Shown: positions 1 through 8,807, numbered from the stretch's first letter. The stretch: 64,000 nucleotides of DNA from Oscillospiraceae bacterium (GCA_015063685.1 SVTR01000002.1:62001-126000); one strand, 5' to 3'. Made by a program: numbers and translations. Notes: generated by a model from the letters alone, not told the origin.

Positions 1-232
1 CCTCCGTGCCGGAAGCGGTGAAGATCAGCTCCGAGGGTCGGGTCAAACGAACCCCCAAAGCGGCGGCTACCTGTCCTCTGGCTTTTTCCAGCAGAAGGTG
101 AGACGCCTGGCCTGCCCCGTGAAGAGAGGACGGATTACCGTAGATCTCCATAGCCTCGGTCATGGCCGCCTTCGCTTCATCACACAGCTCGGTCGTTGCG
201 CTGTTGTCAAAATAGATCCATTGTTTCATCAT
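1..232 (-). CDS. cysteine desulfurase (NifS/IscS family), N-terminal part
   Basis: Partial gene whose start lies in the window and whose remainder runs off the left edge. The translation begins M(M)KQWIYFDNSATT, followed by the NPSSLHGAG motif and a TASGTE motif; all three are hallmarks of class V PLP-dependent cysteine desulfurases, which remove sulfur from cysteine for Fe-S cluster or thio-tRNA synthesis. Two ATG codons in tandem (232 and 229) are possible starts. It begins 7 bases after the stop of the lipoprotein gene at 240-1334 and is probably co-transcribed with it. The PLP lysine and catalytic cysteine lie outside the window, so the subgroup cannot be assigned. Confidence 0.9.
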   Translation of the reverse strand, partial: MMKQWIYFDNSATTELCDEAKAAMTEAMEIYGNPSSLHGAGQASHLLLEKARGQVAAALGVRLTRPSELIFTASGTE

Positions 233-239
233 TTCATTA

Positions 240-1334
240 TCAGTCAAAGAAGGTGCGGAAATAGAGGGCCTGCTCCATGGCTTTCACGTCGTCCAGGTGC
301 GCTTCATACTGCTCGGGAAGCGCGGTGTAGGTCATGGTATAGATCATGCCCACCAGGCAAATCGTCTGCCGCACGTGGTAGCTCGTGCCGCCCAGGGTAT
401 ACGTATATTCATATACCTTGGCATCCTTCTCTCCCTTGCCTCCGTTATGCAGCTTGAGGTCGGTTTCGCTGATCAGCGTAAAATTCTCCAGAGACGCTTC
501 ATACTGTTGTCTGCAAAGCTCCCAGTATTTTTCCACCGTATAGGTAGCGTCCTCACCGATGTCATAGGAAAGCATGCTGACGTTCGAACGATCCTCTTCC
601 GAAGCATACACCAGGTTTTGGCCGTTATTCACATCGCGGATCCAGGACTCAGGGGCGAAGAAGCGATAAGCCACCTCGTTGTCGGAGACCAGCTTCATGC
701 CTTCGGGGGCCGTCACATTATCGGGCACCTTGCGCTCATGCTCACCCTCGTAGGGGAAGGTCTCGTAGGTAATGCACGCCAAAATACCGTCCACAATATC
801 CAGCCAGGTATCAAACTTATCTGCGGGGGCGGAATAAGTAAAGAGGAAGAAGCGTTGCTCCCTGACACGGTATATCAGCACTTGACGATAACGTCGGCTC
901 TCAGGCTTGTTCTCCCCTTCCGAGTCGATCACCACCGTGGCCTTATAGGTCATATCCACCGACCGCTGATCCTCCAGACCCTCCTCAAAATATTTTTCCT
1001 GCTCATAGCCATCCAGCTTGGAGATCTCAGCCACGTGAGCCTCCTTGAACTGCTGTATGGGAGAGGTCTCCTTGGATTCATCCACGGTAAAGGGTATCTG
1101 CACCATAGAGACCGCGGCGTTTTGAGAGGATACGATATAGGCGCTGGAAATACCGCTTTCGGTGTTGACCGTCCATTGGGTGGGCACGAAGAAGCGGAAA
1201 TATTCACCGTCACAGGTGGCGTACTGATAGCCGTCGGGTACCTCCGAGGTGGAGGCGCAGGAAACAAGGCCGCCGGCCAGCAGACAAAGTGCGAGCAGGG
1301 CACACAGAAGACGGGAAAGTGGGGTGATTTTCAT
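240..1334 (-). CDS. lipoprotein with two tandem related domains, function unknown
   Basis: 364 residues. The N-terminus is a lipoprotein signal peptide ending in LVSC (lipobox, Cys at about residue 26), so the protein should be anchored outside the membrane. The mature part holds two related halves: about residues 34-190 (YFRFFVPTQW...VSMVQIPF) and 208-360 (AYRFFAPESW...VSMLSYDI). Each opens with an F-P/A-W segment followed by a VSM strand and later a long helix, reminiscent of PsbP-like or DUF1795-type folds; that fold assignment is only a guess. The ribosome binding site AGGAGATTT precedes the ATG. A promoter about 250 bases upstream (1582-1610) and an intervening repeat suggest a long leader. 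The cysteine desulfurase gene follows immediately. Confidence 0.75.
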   Translation of the reverse strand: MKITPLSRLLCALLALCLLAGGLVSCASTSEVPDGYQYATCDGEYFRFFVPTQWTVNTESGISSAYIVSSQNAAVSMVQIPFTVDESKETSPIQQFKEAHVAEISKLDGYEQEKYFEEGLEDQRSVDMTYKATVVIDSEGENKPESRRYRQVLIYRVREQRFFLFTYSAPADKFDTWLDIVDGILACITYETFPYEGEHERKVPDNVTAPEGMKLVSDNEVAYRFFAPESWIRDVNNGQNLVYASEEDRSNVSMLSYDIGEDATYTVEKYWELCRQQYEASLENFTLISETDLKLHNGGKGEKDAKVYEYTYTLGGTSYHVRQTICLVGMIYTMTYTALPEQYEAHLDDVKAMEQALYFRTFFD

Positions 1335-1370
1335 GGTAAATCTCCTGATTTTTCAAATAGTATGTATGAT

Positions 1371-1526
1371 GGGACATCTCTAAAAACTCATCGCACGCCG
1401 ATATGACGATGCTTTTTCTGTCATACGTCACAAATTCTTTCGCATAGGGTCAACTATGCGTGCAGATTTTTGTTTGACGAAAGAATCCCTCGCATCTCGC
1501 CGCACGCTGAGTATGTAGAGATACCC
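1371..1526. repeat. MITE-like dispersed repeat, copy A
   Basis: About 156 bp bounded by imperfect terminal inverted repeats (GGGACATCTCTA at the left, TAGAGATACCC at the right). Almost the same sequence recurs at 62253-62413 and its right half at 17082-17140. It has no coding capacity and lies between the promoter at 1582-1610 and the lipoprotein gene at 1334, so it would be transcribed in that gene's leader. Confidence 0.8.
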
Positions 1527-1581
1527 TATGATACATGATTAGCGTTAAGCGGATATAAACCCAAGGGTTATATTCCATTTT

Positions 1582-1610
1582 AGTATACCATAAAAACATG
1601 AATTCTGCAA
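1582..1610 (-). promoter_or_regulatory. sigma-A type promoter for lipoprotein / cysteine desulfurase operon
   Basis: On the minus strand TTGCAG (1605-1610) and TATACT (1582-1587) are separated by 17 bp, with a TGG extended -10. It points toward the lipoprotein gene starting at 1334. Confidence 0.55.
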
Positions 1611-1641
1611 GAGAAAACGGGAATTTTCTCTTGCAAAATAC

Positions 1642-1677
1642 AAAAAAGAGGATGCTCATTGATGGGAGCATCCTCTT
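1642..1677 (-). terminator. rho-independent terminator of LRR lipoprotein gene
   Basis: Minus-strand hairpin with stem AAGAGGATGCTC / GAGCATCCTCTT followed by a run of T, 13 bases downstream of the stop at 1690. Confidence 0.85.
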
Positions 1678-1689
1678 GGGGATATAGAT

Positions 1690-3372
1690 TTACTGCTCGG
1701 GAGTAATGTCGCCGTCGGCGCAATGGATGGTGGCGGAGGTCAGGGAATCATTGCTTCTTCCAATATTCATTTCCCTCCACTGCGCTTGGGTGCCGGAATA
1801 GTGGACATCCGTGAGCCCCTGACAATCAAGAAACGCCTGAATACCGATGCTCGTCACGCTGTCGGGTATGTTGATGCTCACAAGTCCTGTGCAACCGTAA
1901 AACACATAATTATCAATACTTATCACACTTCCGTCTGTGGGAATCTCGCTATTTTGACAACCGGCAACCAGCATCTTGTTATTGGTTTCAATCAAGCAGT
2001 TTTGGGCACTATGATAAACTGAATTCCCCTCATCTACCGTGATGCTTGTCAAACCGGGGCAATGATAGAACGCCCTCGCGCCGATGCTCGTCACGCCGTC
2101 GGGTATGTTGATGCTCACAAGTCCTGTGCAACCGGAGAACGCCCCGGTAAAGATGTCCGTCACACTATTGGGTATGGTAATGTCCACAAGACCTGTGCAG
2201 CCGGAGAAAGCATTATTACAAATTTTCGTCACACTATCGGGTATATTGATGCTTGAAAGGCCTGTGCAACCGGAAAACGCGTAATCATCAATTCTTATCA
2301 CACTTCCGTCGGTGGGAATATCGCTATTCTGACAACCAACGATCAACGACGCGCTTCGAGTTTCGATCAAGCAGTGGTTTGCGCTATGATAAAAACGATT
2401 CGACTCATCCACAGTGATGCTCACAAGTCCTGTGCAATGAGAAAACGCTCCCTCATCGATTTGTACCACACTACCCGGAATAGTAATGTTTGAAAGTCCC
2501 GTACAACCGGAGAATGCCCCCGAACCGATTTTCGTCACGCTATTTGGGATGGTAACACTTGAAAGACCTGTGCAACCGGAGAAGGCATTAATATCAATTT
2601 TCGTTACGCTATCGGGTATATTGATGCTTGACAGTCCTGTGCAACCAGAAAACGCGCCATCATCAATACTTGTCACACTTCCGTCGGTGGGAATAACGCT
2701 ATTCTGACAACCGACGACCAACATCTTACTTCGGGTTTCGATTAAACAGTTGCCAACGCTGTGAAAAACAGAATTTCCCTGTGCAACCGTGATGCTCGTG
2801 AGACCGCGGCAGCCACTGAACGCAGAAGTCCCAATGCTCGTCACGCTATCGGGTATTTTGACACTCGTAAGGTTTGCGCAGTCACTGAACGCAAATGCGT
2901 CAATACTCTCAACACCGTCCGCAATGGTAAGGCTTGACAGTTCTTCGCACTCCTTGAACGCCCCAAAGCCAATACTCGTCACTTTTTCACCCTCGGGGGA
3001 TTCAGATGGAATGACCACGTCACTATCCGTACATTTCCCAATACCGCTCACAAAACAAGTACCGTCACCGTTGGAGATAAAATCCAAGCCCACAGAGGGT
3101 TCAAGCGTAATTTCGGGTTCGTCGGTTGCGTTTTCGGTAGTTTCTTCGTTCACGTCGTCCAATGTAGTTTCGGGCTCAGTAGGCTCTTCAGTGAGCGAAT
3201 CCGTCACCATCACCGTCTCCTTCTCATCCTCACCCACCGTTGTCACGGGCTCGTCTTCGGGCTCGTCCTCGGGCTTGTTCTCGGGCTTGTCACATCCTGC
3301 TAAAACCGGCATGAAGACAATTGAGGCAATCAATAAACAGATCGTGAACTTCCAAGTAATCTTTCTCATCAT
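1690..3372 (-). CDS. BspA-type leucine-rich-repeat (LRR_5) lipoprotein
   Basis: About 560 residues. A signal peptide ends in the lipobox VLAGC, followed by a Pro/Glu/Thr-rich linker of about 70 residues that would span the cell wall. The rest is LRR_5 repeats of the form SIGxxAFSGCTGLxSIxIPDSVT, the BspA / Treponema pallidum LRR type known from surface adhesins and protein-binding proteins. Three longer units interrupt the array, each carrying CLIET...GCQNSxIPTDGSV, so the domain is also duplicated on a larger scale. I chose the tandem ATG at 3372/3369 over an upstream ATG at 3384 because GGAAG sits 7-8 bases before it. No enzymatic domain is visible. A terminator follows at 1642-1677. Confidence 0.88.
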   Translation of the reverse strand: MMRKITWKFTICLLIASIVFMPVLAGCDKPENKPEDEPEDEPVTTVGEDEKETVMVTDSLTEEPTEPETTLDDVNEETTENATDEPEITLEPSVGLDFISNGDGTCFVSGIGKCTDSDVVIPSESPEGEKVTSIGFGAFKECEELSSLTIADGVESIDAFAFSDCANLTSVKIPDSVTSIGTSAFSGCRGLTSITVAQGNSVFHSVGNCLIETRSKMLVVGCQNSVIPTDGSVTSIDDGAFSGCTGLSSINIPDSVTKIDINAFSGCTGLSSVTIPNSVTKIGSGAFSGCTGLSNITIPGSVVQIDEGAFSHCTGLVSITVDESNRFYHSANHCLIETRSASLIVGCQNSDIPTDGSVIRIDDYAFSGCTGLSSINIPDSVTKICNNAFSGCTGLVDITIPNSVTDIFTGAFSGCTGLVSINIPDGVTSIGARAFYHCPGLTSITVDEGNSVYHSAQNCLIETNNKMLVAGCQNSEIPTDGSVISIDNYVFYGCTGLVSINIPDSVTSIGIQAFLDCQGLTDVHYSGTQAQWREMNIGRSNDSLTSATIHCADGDITPEQ

Positions 3373-3439
3373 AAGCACTTCCATTCATTTTAAATATTAT
3401 GTGCCGCTCCTTACGGCCACCAAATACCGGTTGAGGGTA

Positions 3440-4693
3440 TCAAACCTTCAGCATCGCCTCCGCCGCCGCCAAAATCCCCAATTTACCGCTTTCGTAGGTC
3501 AGCCCGCCTTGGAAGAATACGGTGTAGGGGGGACGCATGGGGCCGTCGGCAGACAGCTCGATGGAGGAGCCTTGGGTGAAAGCCCCTGCCGCCATGATAA
3601 CGGGATCGCCGTAGCCGGGCATGGCCCAGGGCTCGGGGGTCACGTGGGAATCCACAGGGGATGCGGATTGGATGCCGCGGCAGAAGGCGCAGAGAAGCTC
3701 GCCCTTCCCTGTGATCACCGACTGGATGATGTCGTGTCTCTCCTCGTTCCAGCGAGGCTCCACGGTGTAGCCCAAGGCCTCAAACATATAGGCGGCCAGA
3801 TGGGCGGTCTTGAGCGCCTGGGCGGTGGTGTGAGGGGCATAAAACAGACCCTTGTAAAAGCTCTTGTTGTGACCGAAGGTGGCACCCACCTCGCCGCCCA
3901 CACCCACGGAGGTGAGACGGTAGGAGCAAAGCTCCACGGCGCGCTTGGTGCCTGCGAGATAGCCGCCCGTCTCGGCCATGCCGCCGCCCGGGTTCTTGAT
4001 GAGGGATCCGATGATGAGGTCAGCACCCACGGCGGTGGGCTCCACCGTCTCCACGAACTCGCCGTAGCAGTTGTCCACCACCACGTAGGTGTCGGGGGAA
4101 TTTTCTTTGACGAACTTCACCATCTCGCCGATCTCAGCCACCGACAGGGTCTTGCGGTTGAGATAGCCCTTGGAGCGCTGGATGAAGACCATCTTGAGGC
4201 GGCTGCCGTAGGTATTCATCTTATCCTTCACGGTGTCGAAGTCGAACTGACCGTCGGGCTTCAGATCCACCACGTCGTAGTCGATGCCGAAGTCCTTGAG
4301 GGAGCCGTTGCCCGCCTCCCCCGAGATGCCGATGACCTCCTCGAGGGTGTCGTAGGGCTTGCCTGCCACAGAAAGCATCACGTCTCCGGGACGAAGAATG
4401 CCGAAAAGACCGATGCACAGGGCGTGGGTGCCGCTAACGATCTGATGGCGCACGATGGCGGCTTCTGCCCCCATGACCTCTGCCCAGATCTCGTCCAGTA
4501 CGTCCCGTCCTCTGTCGTCGTAGCCATAGCCGCTGGTGCCGTCGAACATGGTCATGGCCACGCGGTGCTCGCGGAAGGCGTCCATGACCTTTTGGGTGTT
4601 CTCAAAGGACACGCGGTCAATGTGGGCAAAGTGAGGGGCAAGGGCCATCTCGGCCTCGGAGGCGAGGGTGAGAATTTTATCTGAAAATTGCAT
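3440..4693 (-). CDS. methionine gamma-lyase family protein (PLP-dependent, 'aluminium resistance' family)
   Basis: 417 residues, the normal length for this PLP fold-type I family (PF06838). Visible features are the substrate loop FDGTSGYGYDDRGR near residue 50, VVVDNCYGEF with the PLP-contacting Asp (about 210), and the SLIKNPGGG segment with the probable Schiff-base Lys (about 235), followed by AETGGYLAGT and GVGGEVGATFGHN. The family is annotated as a cystathionine/methionine lyase-like enzyme, but its physiological substrate in Clostridia is not firmly known. AAGGAC stands 10 bases before the ATG. The stop is 67 bases upstream of the LRR lipoprotein start, and no terminator is obvious between them. 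Confidence 0.88.
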   Translation of the reverse strand: MQFSDKILTLASEAEMALAPHFAHIDRVSFENTQKVMDAFREHRVAMTMFDGTSGYGYDDRGRDVLDEIWAEVMGAEAAIVRHQIVSGTHALCIGLFGILRPGDVMLSVAGKPYDTLEEVIGISGEAGNGSLKDFGIDYDVVDLKPDGQFDFDTVKDKMNTYGSRLKMVFIQRSKGYLNRKTLSVAEIGEMVKFVKENSPDTYVVVDNCYGEFVETVEPTAVGADLIIGSLIKNPGGGMAETGGYLAGTKRAVELCSYRLTSVGVGGEVGATFGHNKSFYKGLFYAPHTTAQALKTAHLAAYMFEALGYTVEPRWNEERHDIIQSVITGKGELLCAFCRGIQSASPVDSHVTPEPWAMPGYGDPVIMAAGAFTQGSSIELSADGPMRPPYTVFFQGGLTYESGKLGILAAAEAMLKV

Positions 4694-4762
4694 GATATGT
4701 AGTCCTTTTTATGTAGTGGTAGTTGTTTTCAAATTTGGGTTTGTCGGTGGGTTTCCACCATA

Positions 4763-4855
4763 CCGTAGGGGCGACCTGTGGTCGCCCGATAACATAAAAA
4801 TGGATATTCACCAACATTTTTTGTATTTGCGGGCGACCACAGGTCGCCCCTACGG
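4763..4855. repeat. GTAGGGGCG nested palindrome, copy 1
   Basis: Inverted repeat of about 26-bp arms (CCGTAGGGGCGACC... and ...GGTCGCCCCTACGG) around an AT-rich spacer. Each arm is itself a hairpin, GGGCGACC-TGT-GGTCGCCC. It is the only structure seen in the 190-bp gap between the lyase and the M28 peptidase. Related elements are at 10111, 30159 and 34822. Confidence 0.85.
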
Positions 4856-4884
4856 AGTGGGGTATCTGTTCGATAAACCCCAAT

Positions 4885-6123
4885 TTACTTCTTTCTCTTC
4901 CTGCAAAGATACTCGTCGATCTTCTCCTTGATATTATCAGGGATCTCTCTGCGGATGGGGCAGAACACGGCGTTGGCCATCCGCTCGGCGAAAACGGTAA
5001 TTAACTCAATATCCGTCTCCATGTTCTCCACCTTGATGATCTCGGCGGTATCGTAGCTGTTGTGGATGGTGGCCGCCTCACGGGGGGAGACGCGGGCGAA
5101 GGAGATGGCGGGGATGCCACGGTCGGCGAAGGGAGTGGAGTCGCTGGAGTAGACCTCCTGGTAGGGGTCGATGAGGGTGCCCAGCTCGCGGCCGAGGTAG
5201 CTGATGTAGGAGACGGCGGCCTCCTCGGAGGTACAGCAGGCGATGAGGTGGCCCATGGTACAGCCGATCATGTCCAGATTGATGCAGAGCTTGATGGCGG
5301 GGAGGGCGTCCTCATGGGTAGCACAGTAGGCCTTGGAGCCGAGCAGTCCCCGCTCCTCACTGCCGCACCAGACGAAGCGCAGGGTGCGCTTATGGGCATG
5401 GGTGGTGAAGTACTCCGCCAGAGCCAGCAGTCCCACCGAGCCAGACATATTGTCATAGGCGCCCTCGGAGAGGGAGGTGGAGTCGTAATGGGCGGTGAAA
5501 ATCACCACCTCATCGGACGTTTCGTCGGACTCGCCGGGGAGATCGAGGACCACATTGCGGGACTTGCCCACGTACTCGTCCTGCTTCAGGGTGATCTTGG
5601 CGGTCCTGGCGTTCTGCTTGATCAGAGCCACCGCGTCCTTGGCGTTGATGTTGACGCAGGGGAGCTTGTCCACGCCCTCGGAGACCATGGCGCGGAGCTC
5701 GCGGCGGTCGATGTTGCGGTCGGCGTAATTCACGCTTCCATCGTAGGTGATGATGCCCACGGCACCGTTCTCCAACAGGTCGCGGTAGCGCCAGTAGCCC
5801 ATGTAGCCGTCGAACAGCACGATCTTGCCGCGGCAGCCCTCGAGCGCATACTTGTCCTTCCCCGCCAGATAGTAGAGGGGAGCTTCGATCTCATGAGAAC
5901 CTGCGTTGAGGTAGCCCTTGCAGGGGATGGAGACGCCGTCCACGGTGAGGGTGTCGGTGTGCATGGTGGCCATCTGGACGTCGAACTCCTCAATGGTGGC
6001 GGTTGCGCCGAAGGAGGCGCAAACGTCGCGGATGTACTCGGCGGCGCGAAGCTCCTCGGGGGAGCCGCCGGTGCGGACAAAGGCTAAGTCGGTGAAAATC
6101 TTTTGGATGAGGGTGGGGGTCAT
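4885..6123 (-). CDS. M28 family zinc aminopeptidase with PA domain
   Basis: 412 residues, probably cytoplasmic since no signal peptide is seen. About residues 85-200 resemble a protease-associated (PA) insert (GKIVLFDGYMGYW...GAVGIITYDG). The catalytic M28 domain shows the zinc motifs in order: HYDSTS (His/Asp), GAYDNMSG (bridging Asp), SEERGLLGS (catalytic Glu-Glu), and LDMIG (Asp). These point to a di-zinc exopeptidase. Reading could extend upstream to 6264, but that stretch is the palindromic repeat at 6151-6262; the ATG at 6123 has AAAGGAG 7 bases before it. It lies first in a run of four metallopeptidases on the same strand. Confidence 0.88.
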   Translation of the reverse strand: MTPTLIQKIFTDLAFVRTGGSPEELRAAEYIRDVCASFGATATIEEFDVQMATMHTDTLTVDGVSIPCKGYLNAGSHEIEAPLYYLAGKDKYALEGCRGKIVLFDGYMGYWRYRDLLENGAVGIITYDGSVNYADRNIDRRELRAMVSEGVDKLPCVNINAKDAVALIKQNARTAKITLKQDEYVGKSRNVVLDLPGESDETSDEVVIFTAHYDSTSLSEGAYDNMSGSVGLLALAEYFTTHAHKRTLRFVWCGSEERGLLGSKAYCATHEDALPAIKLCINLDMIGCTMGHLIACCTSEEAAVSYISYLGRELGTLIDPYQEVYSSDSTPFADRGIPAISFARVSPREAATIHNSYDTAEIIKVENMETDIELITVFAERMANAVFCPIRREIPDNIKEKIDEYLCRKRKK

Positions 6124-6150
6124 GGGAGGCTCCTTTCTGTGGAAAAAGAT

Positions 6151-6262
6151 ACACGCCGAGCAAGCTCGGCAGATACAAGATACGAGATACGAGATATATC
6201 GGGGGTACCGTATCTTGTATCTTTGTATCGGCCGAGCTTGCTCGGCGCGTATCTTGTATCTC
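6151..6262. repeat. inverted repeat with GCCGAGCAAGCTCGGC palindromes
   Basis: Two arms, each starting with the perfect palindrome GCCGAGCAAGCTCGGC and followed by GATACAAGATAC-type repeats, face each other across a short centre. The layout (hairpin, spacer, mirrored hairpin) is the same as in the GTAGGGGCG elements but the sequence is unrelated. Confidence 0.8.
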
Positions 6263-6289
6263 ACAGTTTCTTTACGGTTTTTGATTCGG

Positions 6290-7285
6290 TTATTTCTTCA
6301 GCCACGCCACGGTCAGCTCCACGCAGGCCTCGGCGTCGTTGAGGTCCAGCATTTCCACGCCCGAGTGGATGTAGCGGGTGGGGATGGACAGGGCGGCGGC
6401 ACGGCAGCCTGCGCCCGTCATCTGCATGGAGGAGGTATCGGTACCGCCTGCCAGGAGGATCTCAAACTGGTGCTTGATGTCCTTCTCCTTGGCGACGGCG
6501 GCCAGCTCGTCCACCAGCTCACGGTCACAGAGGACGGAGGAATCCTTGATCTTGATGGCGGCACCGCCACCCACGGAGCAGGCCATGGGCTTGGCACCCA
6601 CGGCGTCGCCCGTACCCGTCACGTCATAGGCAAGGCCGATGTCGGGCATGATGCCAAAGGTTGCGGTCTTGGCACCGCGAACACCCACTTCCTCCTGTAC
6701 CGAGAAGACGAAGTACACGTCGTCGGCACAGGGAGTCTCGGCCAGCTTCTCTGCGATTTTGATGAGCACGGCACAGCCCACGCGATCGTCCAAGGGTCTG
6801 CCTGCAATGCGGCGGCCGAGGAGACGGGTAAAGCCACCCTCCAGGGCGCAGTAGTCACCGATCTTGACCTTCTTTTCGGCTTCCTTCTTGTCCTTGGCAC
6901 CGATGTCGATGAGGAGCTTATCCACCTTCAGATCGGCGGGAGCAACGCCTGCTTCAGGCACCATGATGCCCTTGACACCGTTGCCGAAGGTGACGTTTGT
7001 GTAGGCGGCGGCCACGGGATTGATGCCGCCAATGGGCGCGACACGAATGAAACCGTTATCGGTGACGCAGGTCACCAGGAAGCCGATCTCGTCCATGTGG
7101 GCGCAGAGCATGATCTTCTTGGCTTCCTCGGACGTACCCTTCTTGTAGGCAATGAGGTTGCCCATGGCATCCGACCAAACCTTGTCGGTGTAGGGGGCGA
7201 TGAGGGGGAGGATCTTATCGGAAACGGCCTTTTCATAGCCGGAGATGGCGCGGGGCGCGGTGAGAGCTTTCATTAAGTTCAGCAT
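6290..7285 (-). CDS. M42 family metallopeptidase (glutamyl aminopeptidase/endoglucanase-like) 1
   Basis: 331 residues, typical for M42 (PepA/FrvX/TET-type) aminopeptidases, which form large cytoplasmic assemblies that trim peptides. Metal and catalytic motifs are present: CAHMDEIGF (His, Asp), DDRVGC (bridging Asp), QEEVGVRGA (Glu pair), YDVTGTGD (Asp) and PTRYIHSGVE (His). The regulatory-like insert between the two metal motifs (about residues 70-160) is complete. AAAGGT lies before the ATG. Two further M42 paralogues lie upstream at 7725 and 8804, separated from this one by repeat island 1. Confidence 0.93.
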   Translation of the reverse strand: MLNLMKALTAPRAISGYEKAVSDKILPLIAPYTDKVWSDAMGNLIAYKKGTSEEAKKIMLCAHMDEIGFLVTCVTDNGFIRVAPIGGINPVAAAYTNVTFGNGVKGIMVPEAGVAPADLKVDKLLIDIGAKDKKEAEKKVKIGDYCALEGGFTRLLGRRIAGRPLDDRVGCAVLIKIAEKLAETPCADDVYFVFSVQEEVGVRGAKTATFGIMPDIGLAYDVTGTGDAVGAKPMACSVGGGAAIKIKDSSVLCDRELVDELAAVAKEKDIKHQFEILLAGGTDTSSMQMTGAGCRAAALSIPTRYIHSGVEMLDLNDAEACVELTVAWLKK

Positions 7286-7330
7286 GGTTTTGTTACCTTT
7301 CGTTTTGATTATTTTTTATGATACGGGAGG

Positions 7331-7713
7331 TAAATTGTTGTTTACCACCTGCGGTGGGGCTCTGGCTCGGGGTAGGGCATCCCATGCCATGGGCATCACA
7401 CGATGGGGAGTTAGGCAGATAAATTGTTGTTTAGCGGGCAGTGCCCGCGGCCAACGCTCGGGGATGTTCAACCCATGCAGGCCGCATACCGCGATGGGCA
7501 GTTGGTTAGATAAATTGTTGTTTATGGGCGTTTACTGACCAACGCGGTCATCCTGAGCAAGGCCGCTGGCCGCGCCGAAGGATCTCTTTATACCTGTAAA
7601 AAACCATTGTCATAAAAAGGTTTTGCTTCCTGTGGGATCCTTCGACTCGGGCATCGCCCTCGCTCAGGATGACTGTTTCAAGGCGGGGCACAACAACGCT
7701 AAACAACAATTTA
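7331..7713. repeat. intergenic repeat island 1 (TAAATTGTTGTTTA units)
   Basis: Nearly fills the 439-bp gap between two M42 genes. TAAATTGTTGTTTA occurs forward at 7331, 7420 and 7511, and reversed at 7700. Between the forward motifs are two units of about 75 bp that begin with a hairpin (CCACC-TGC-GGTGG at 7345; GCGGGC-AGT-GCCCGC at 7434) and contain GCTCGGGG. Between the last forward motif and the reverse one lies a separate inverted repeat at 7547-7673. No gene is seen. Confidence 0.85.
7547..7673. repeat. GTCATCCTGAGC inverted repeat, copy 1
   Basis: Arms GTCATCCTGAGC...CGAAGGATC and GGATCCTTCG...GCTCAGGATGAC face each other; each arm holds a further GC-rich hairpin (GGCCGCTGGCCGC; GGGCATCGCCC). 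It sits inside island 1. A related copy is at 30402-30539. Confidence 0.8.
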
Positions 7714-7724
7714 CAGGTGTGGTC

Positions 7725-8807
7725 TTAGTTCAACTTCCACTCGCGGAGCATGGCCATCACCAAATCACGATAGGCCTCGTAATCCTCGTAGGTGCTGACG
7801 TTGGAGGCGGAGTGAATATATCTGGTGGGCAGGGACAGACCCAGCACGCGGACACCCGAAAGGCTCCGCTGGATGACACGGGCATCGTTGGCGCCCGAGG
7901 CGTACTGCTTGATCTGGCACTTGATGCCCTTGTCCTCACCCGTTTGCAGGGCGTAATTAACGAAGGCGCGGTCATAGATGGTACCGCCGTCCACCAGGGA
8001 GATGACACCGCCTCCGCCCAGGGCGGACACGCGTGCAGGGCCGCTGACACCGGGCAGATCGTTGATAGCGGTAGCTTCCATGATGATGGCATAGTCGGGG
8101 GCTACCGTGTTGGCGGCTACCACCGCGCCCGAAATGCCGATCTCCTCGCAACGGGTGAAGGCAAAATAGACGTCAAAGGGCAAGTCAAAGGCTCCGCCGT
8201 GGAGATAGCGCATGGTCTCAATGAGGGCGGCGCAACCGCAACGGTCGTCCAACGCCTTGCCCTTCATATACTTCCCGTCCTCGCCGTAGGTAACAAAGTC
8301 GGAGGTGAAGGTGGCGCAGTCGCCGATGGAGACCTTGGTCTCGGCATCTGCCTTGTCCAGCGCGCCGATGTCGATATAGAGCTTGTCCGCGGGGGTGATC
8401 TTGGTGCGCTCCTCGGCGGTCTGCATATGGATAGCCTTGGAAGCGATGACACCTTGAATGACCTCGTCATCCTTGCCGTAGATGGTCACGCCGCGGCCGC
8501 AGAGCACACGGGGATCGATACCGCCCAGGGTACCGAATTTCAGATAACCCTCATCCGTGATCTGGCGAATCATGAAGCCCACCTCATCCATATGGGCGGA
8601 GAGCATAAGTCTTTGGGGATTTTCGGGATGATAGTCCAGGCCGCGACCGCAGACCTTGGCGATGAGGTTGCCAACTCTGTCCTCGCAGTAGCCGTCGCAA
8701 TCTCCTTCGATCTGTTCAACGATCAGCTCGCGAACCACGTCCTCGCGTCCCGTGGGGCCAAAGGCCAGGGACAAGTGTTTGATCAGTTCAATACCACTGT
8801 ATTTCAT
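7725..8807 (-). CDS. M42 family metallopeptidase 2
   Basis: 360 residues. The M42 motifs are visible: SAHMDEVGFM, DDRCGC, RCEEIGISGA and PTRYIHSASNV. The fourth motif, normally D-V-T/A, reads IMEATAINDLPG, that is Glu in place of the usual Asp metal ligand; Glu can serve as a ligand, so activity is still plausible. Its ATG overlaps the stop of the next gene upstream by four bases (ATGA), which implies translational coupling with the third M42 paralogue. Confidence 0.92.
   Translation of the reverse strand: MKYSGIELIKHLSLAFGPTGREDVVRELIVEQIEGDCDGYCEDRVGNLIAKVCGRGLDYHPENPQRLMLSAHMDEVGFMIRQITDEGYLKFGTLGGIDPRVLCGRGVTIYGKDDEVIQGVIASKAIHMQTAEERTKITPADKLYIDIGALDKADAETKVSIGDCATFTSDFVTYGEDGKYMKGKALDDRCGCAALIETMRYLHGGAFDLPFDVYFAFTRCEEIGISGAVVAANTVAPDYAIIMEATAINDLPGVSGPARVSALGGGGVISLVDGGTIYDRAFVNYALQTGEDKGIKCQIKQYASGANDARVIQRSLSGVRVLGLSLPTRYIHSASNVSTYEDYEAYRDLVMAMLREWKLN

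Noticed and set aside
1450..1671. Small minus-strand open frames in and near the MITE-like repeats (also 62247-62579)
   Set aside because: Similar peptide segments appear because the DNA repeat is the same; no ribosome binding site or family.
4668..4931. Open frames over the GTAGGGGCG palindrome
   Set aside because: Palindromic DNA opens both strands; no start signals, and the genes on both sides are fully accounted for.
6124..6264. 47-residue N-terminal extension of the M28 peptidase
   Set aside because: It is the translation of the palindromic repeat at 6151-6262; the ATG at 6123 has a good ribosome binding site.
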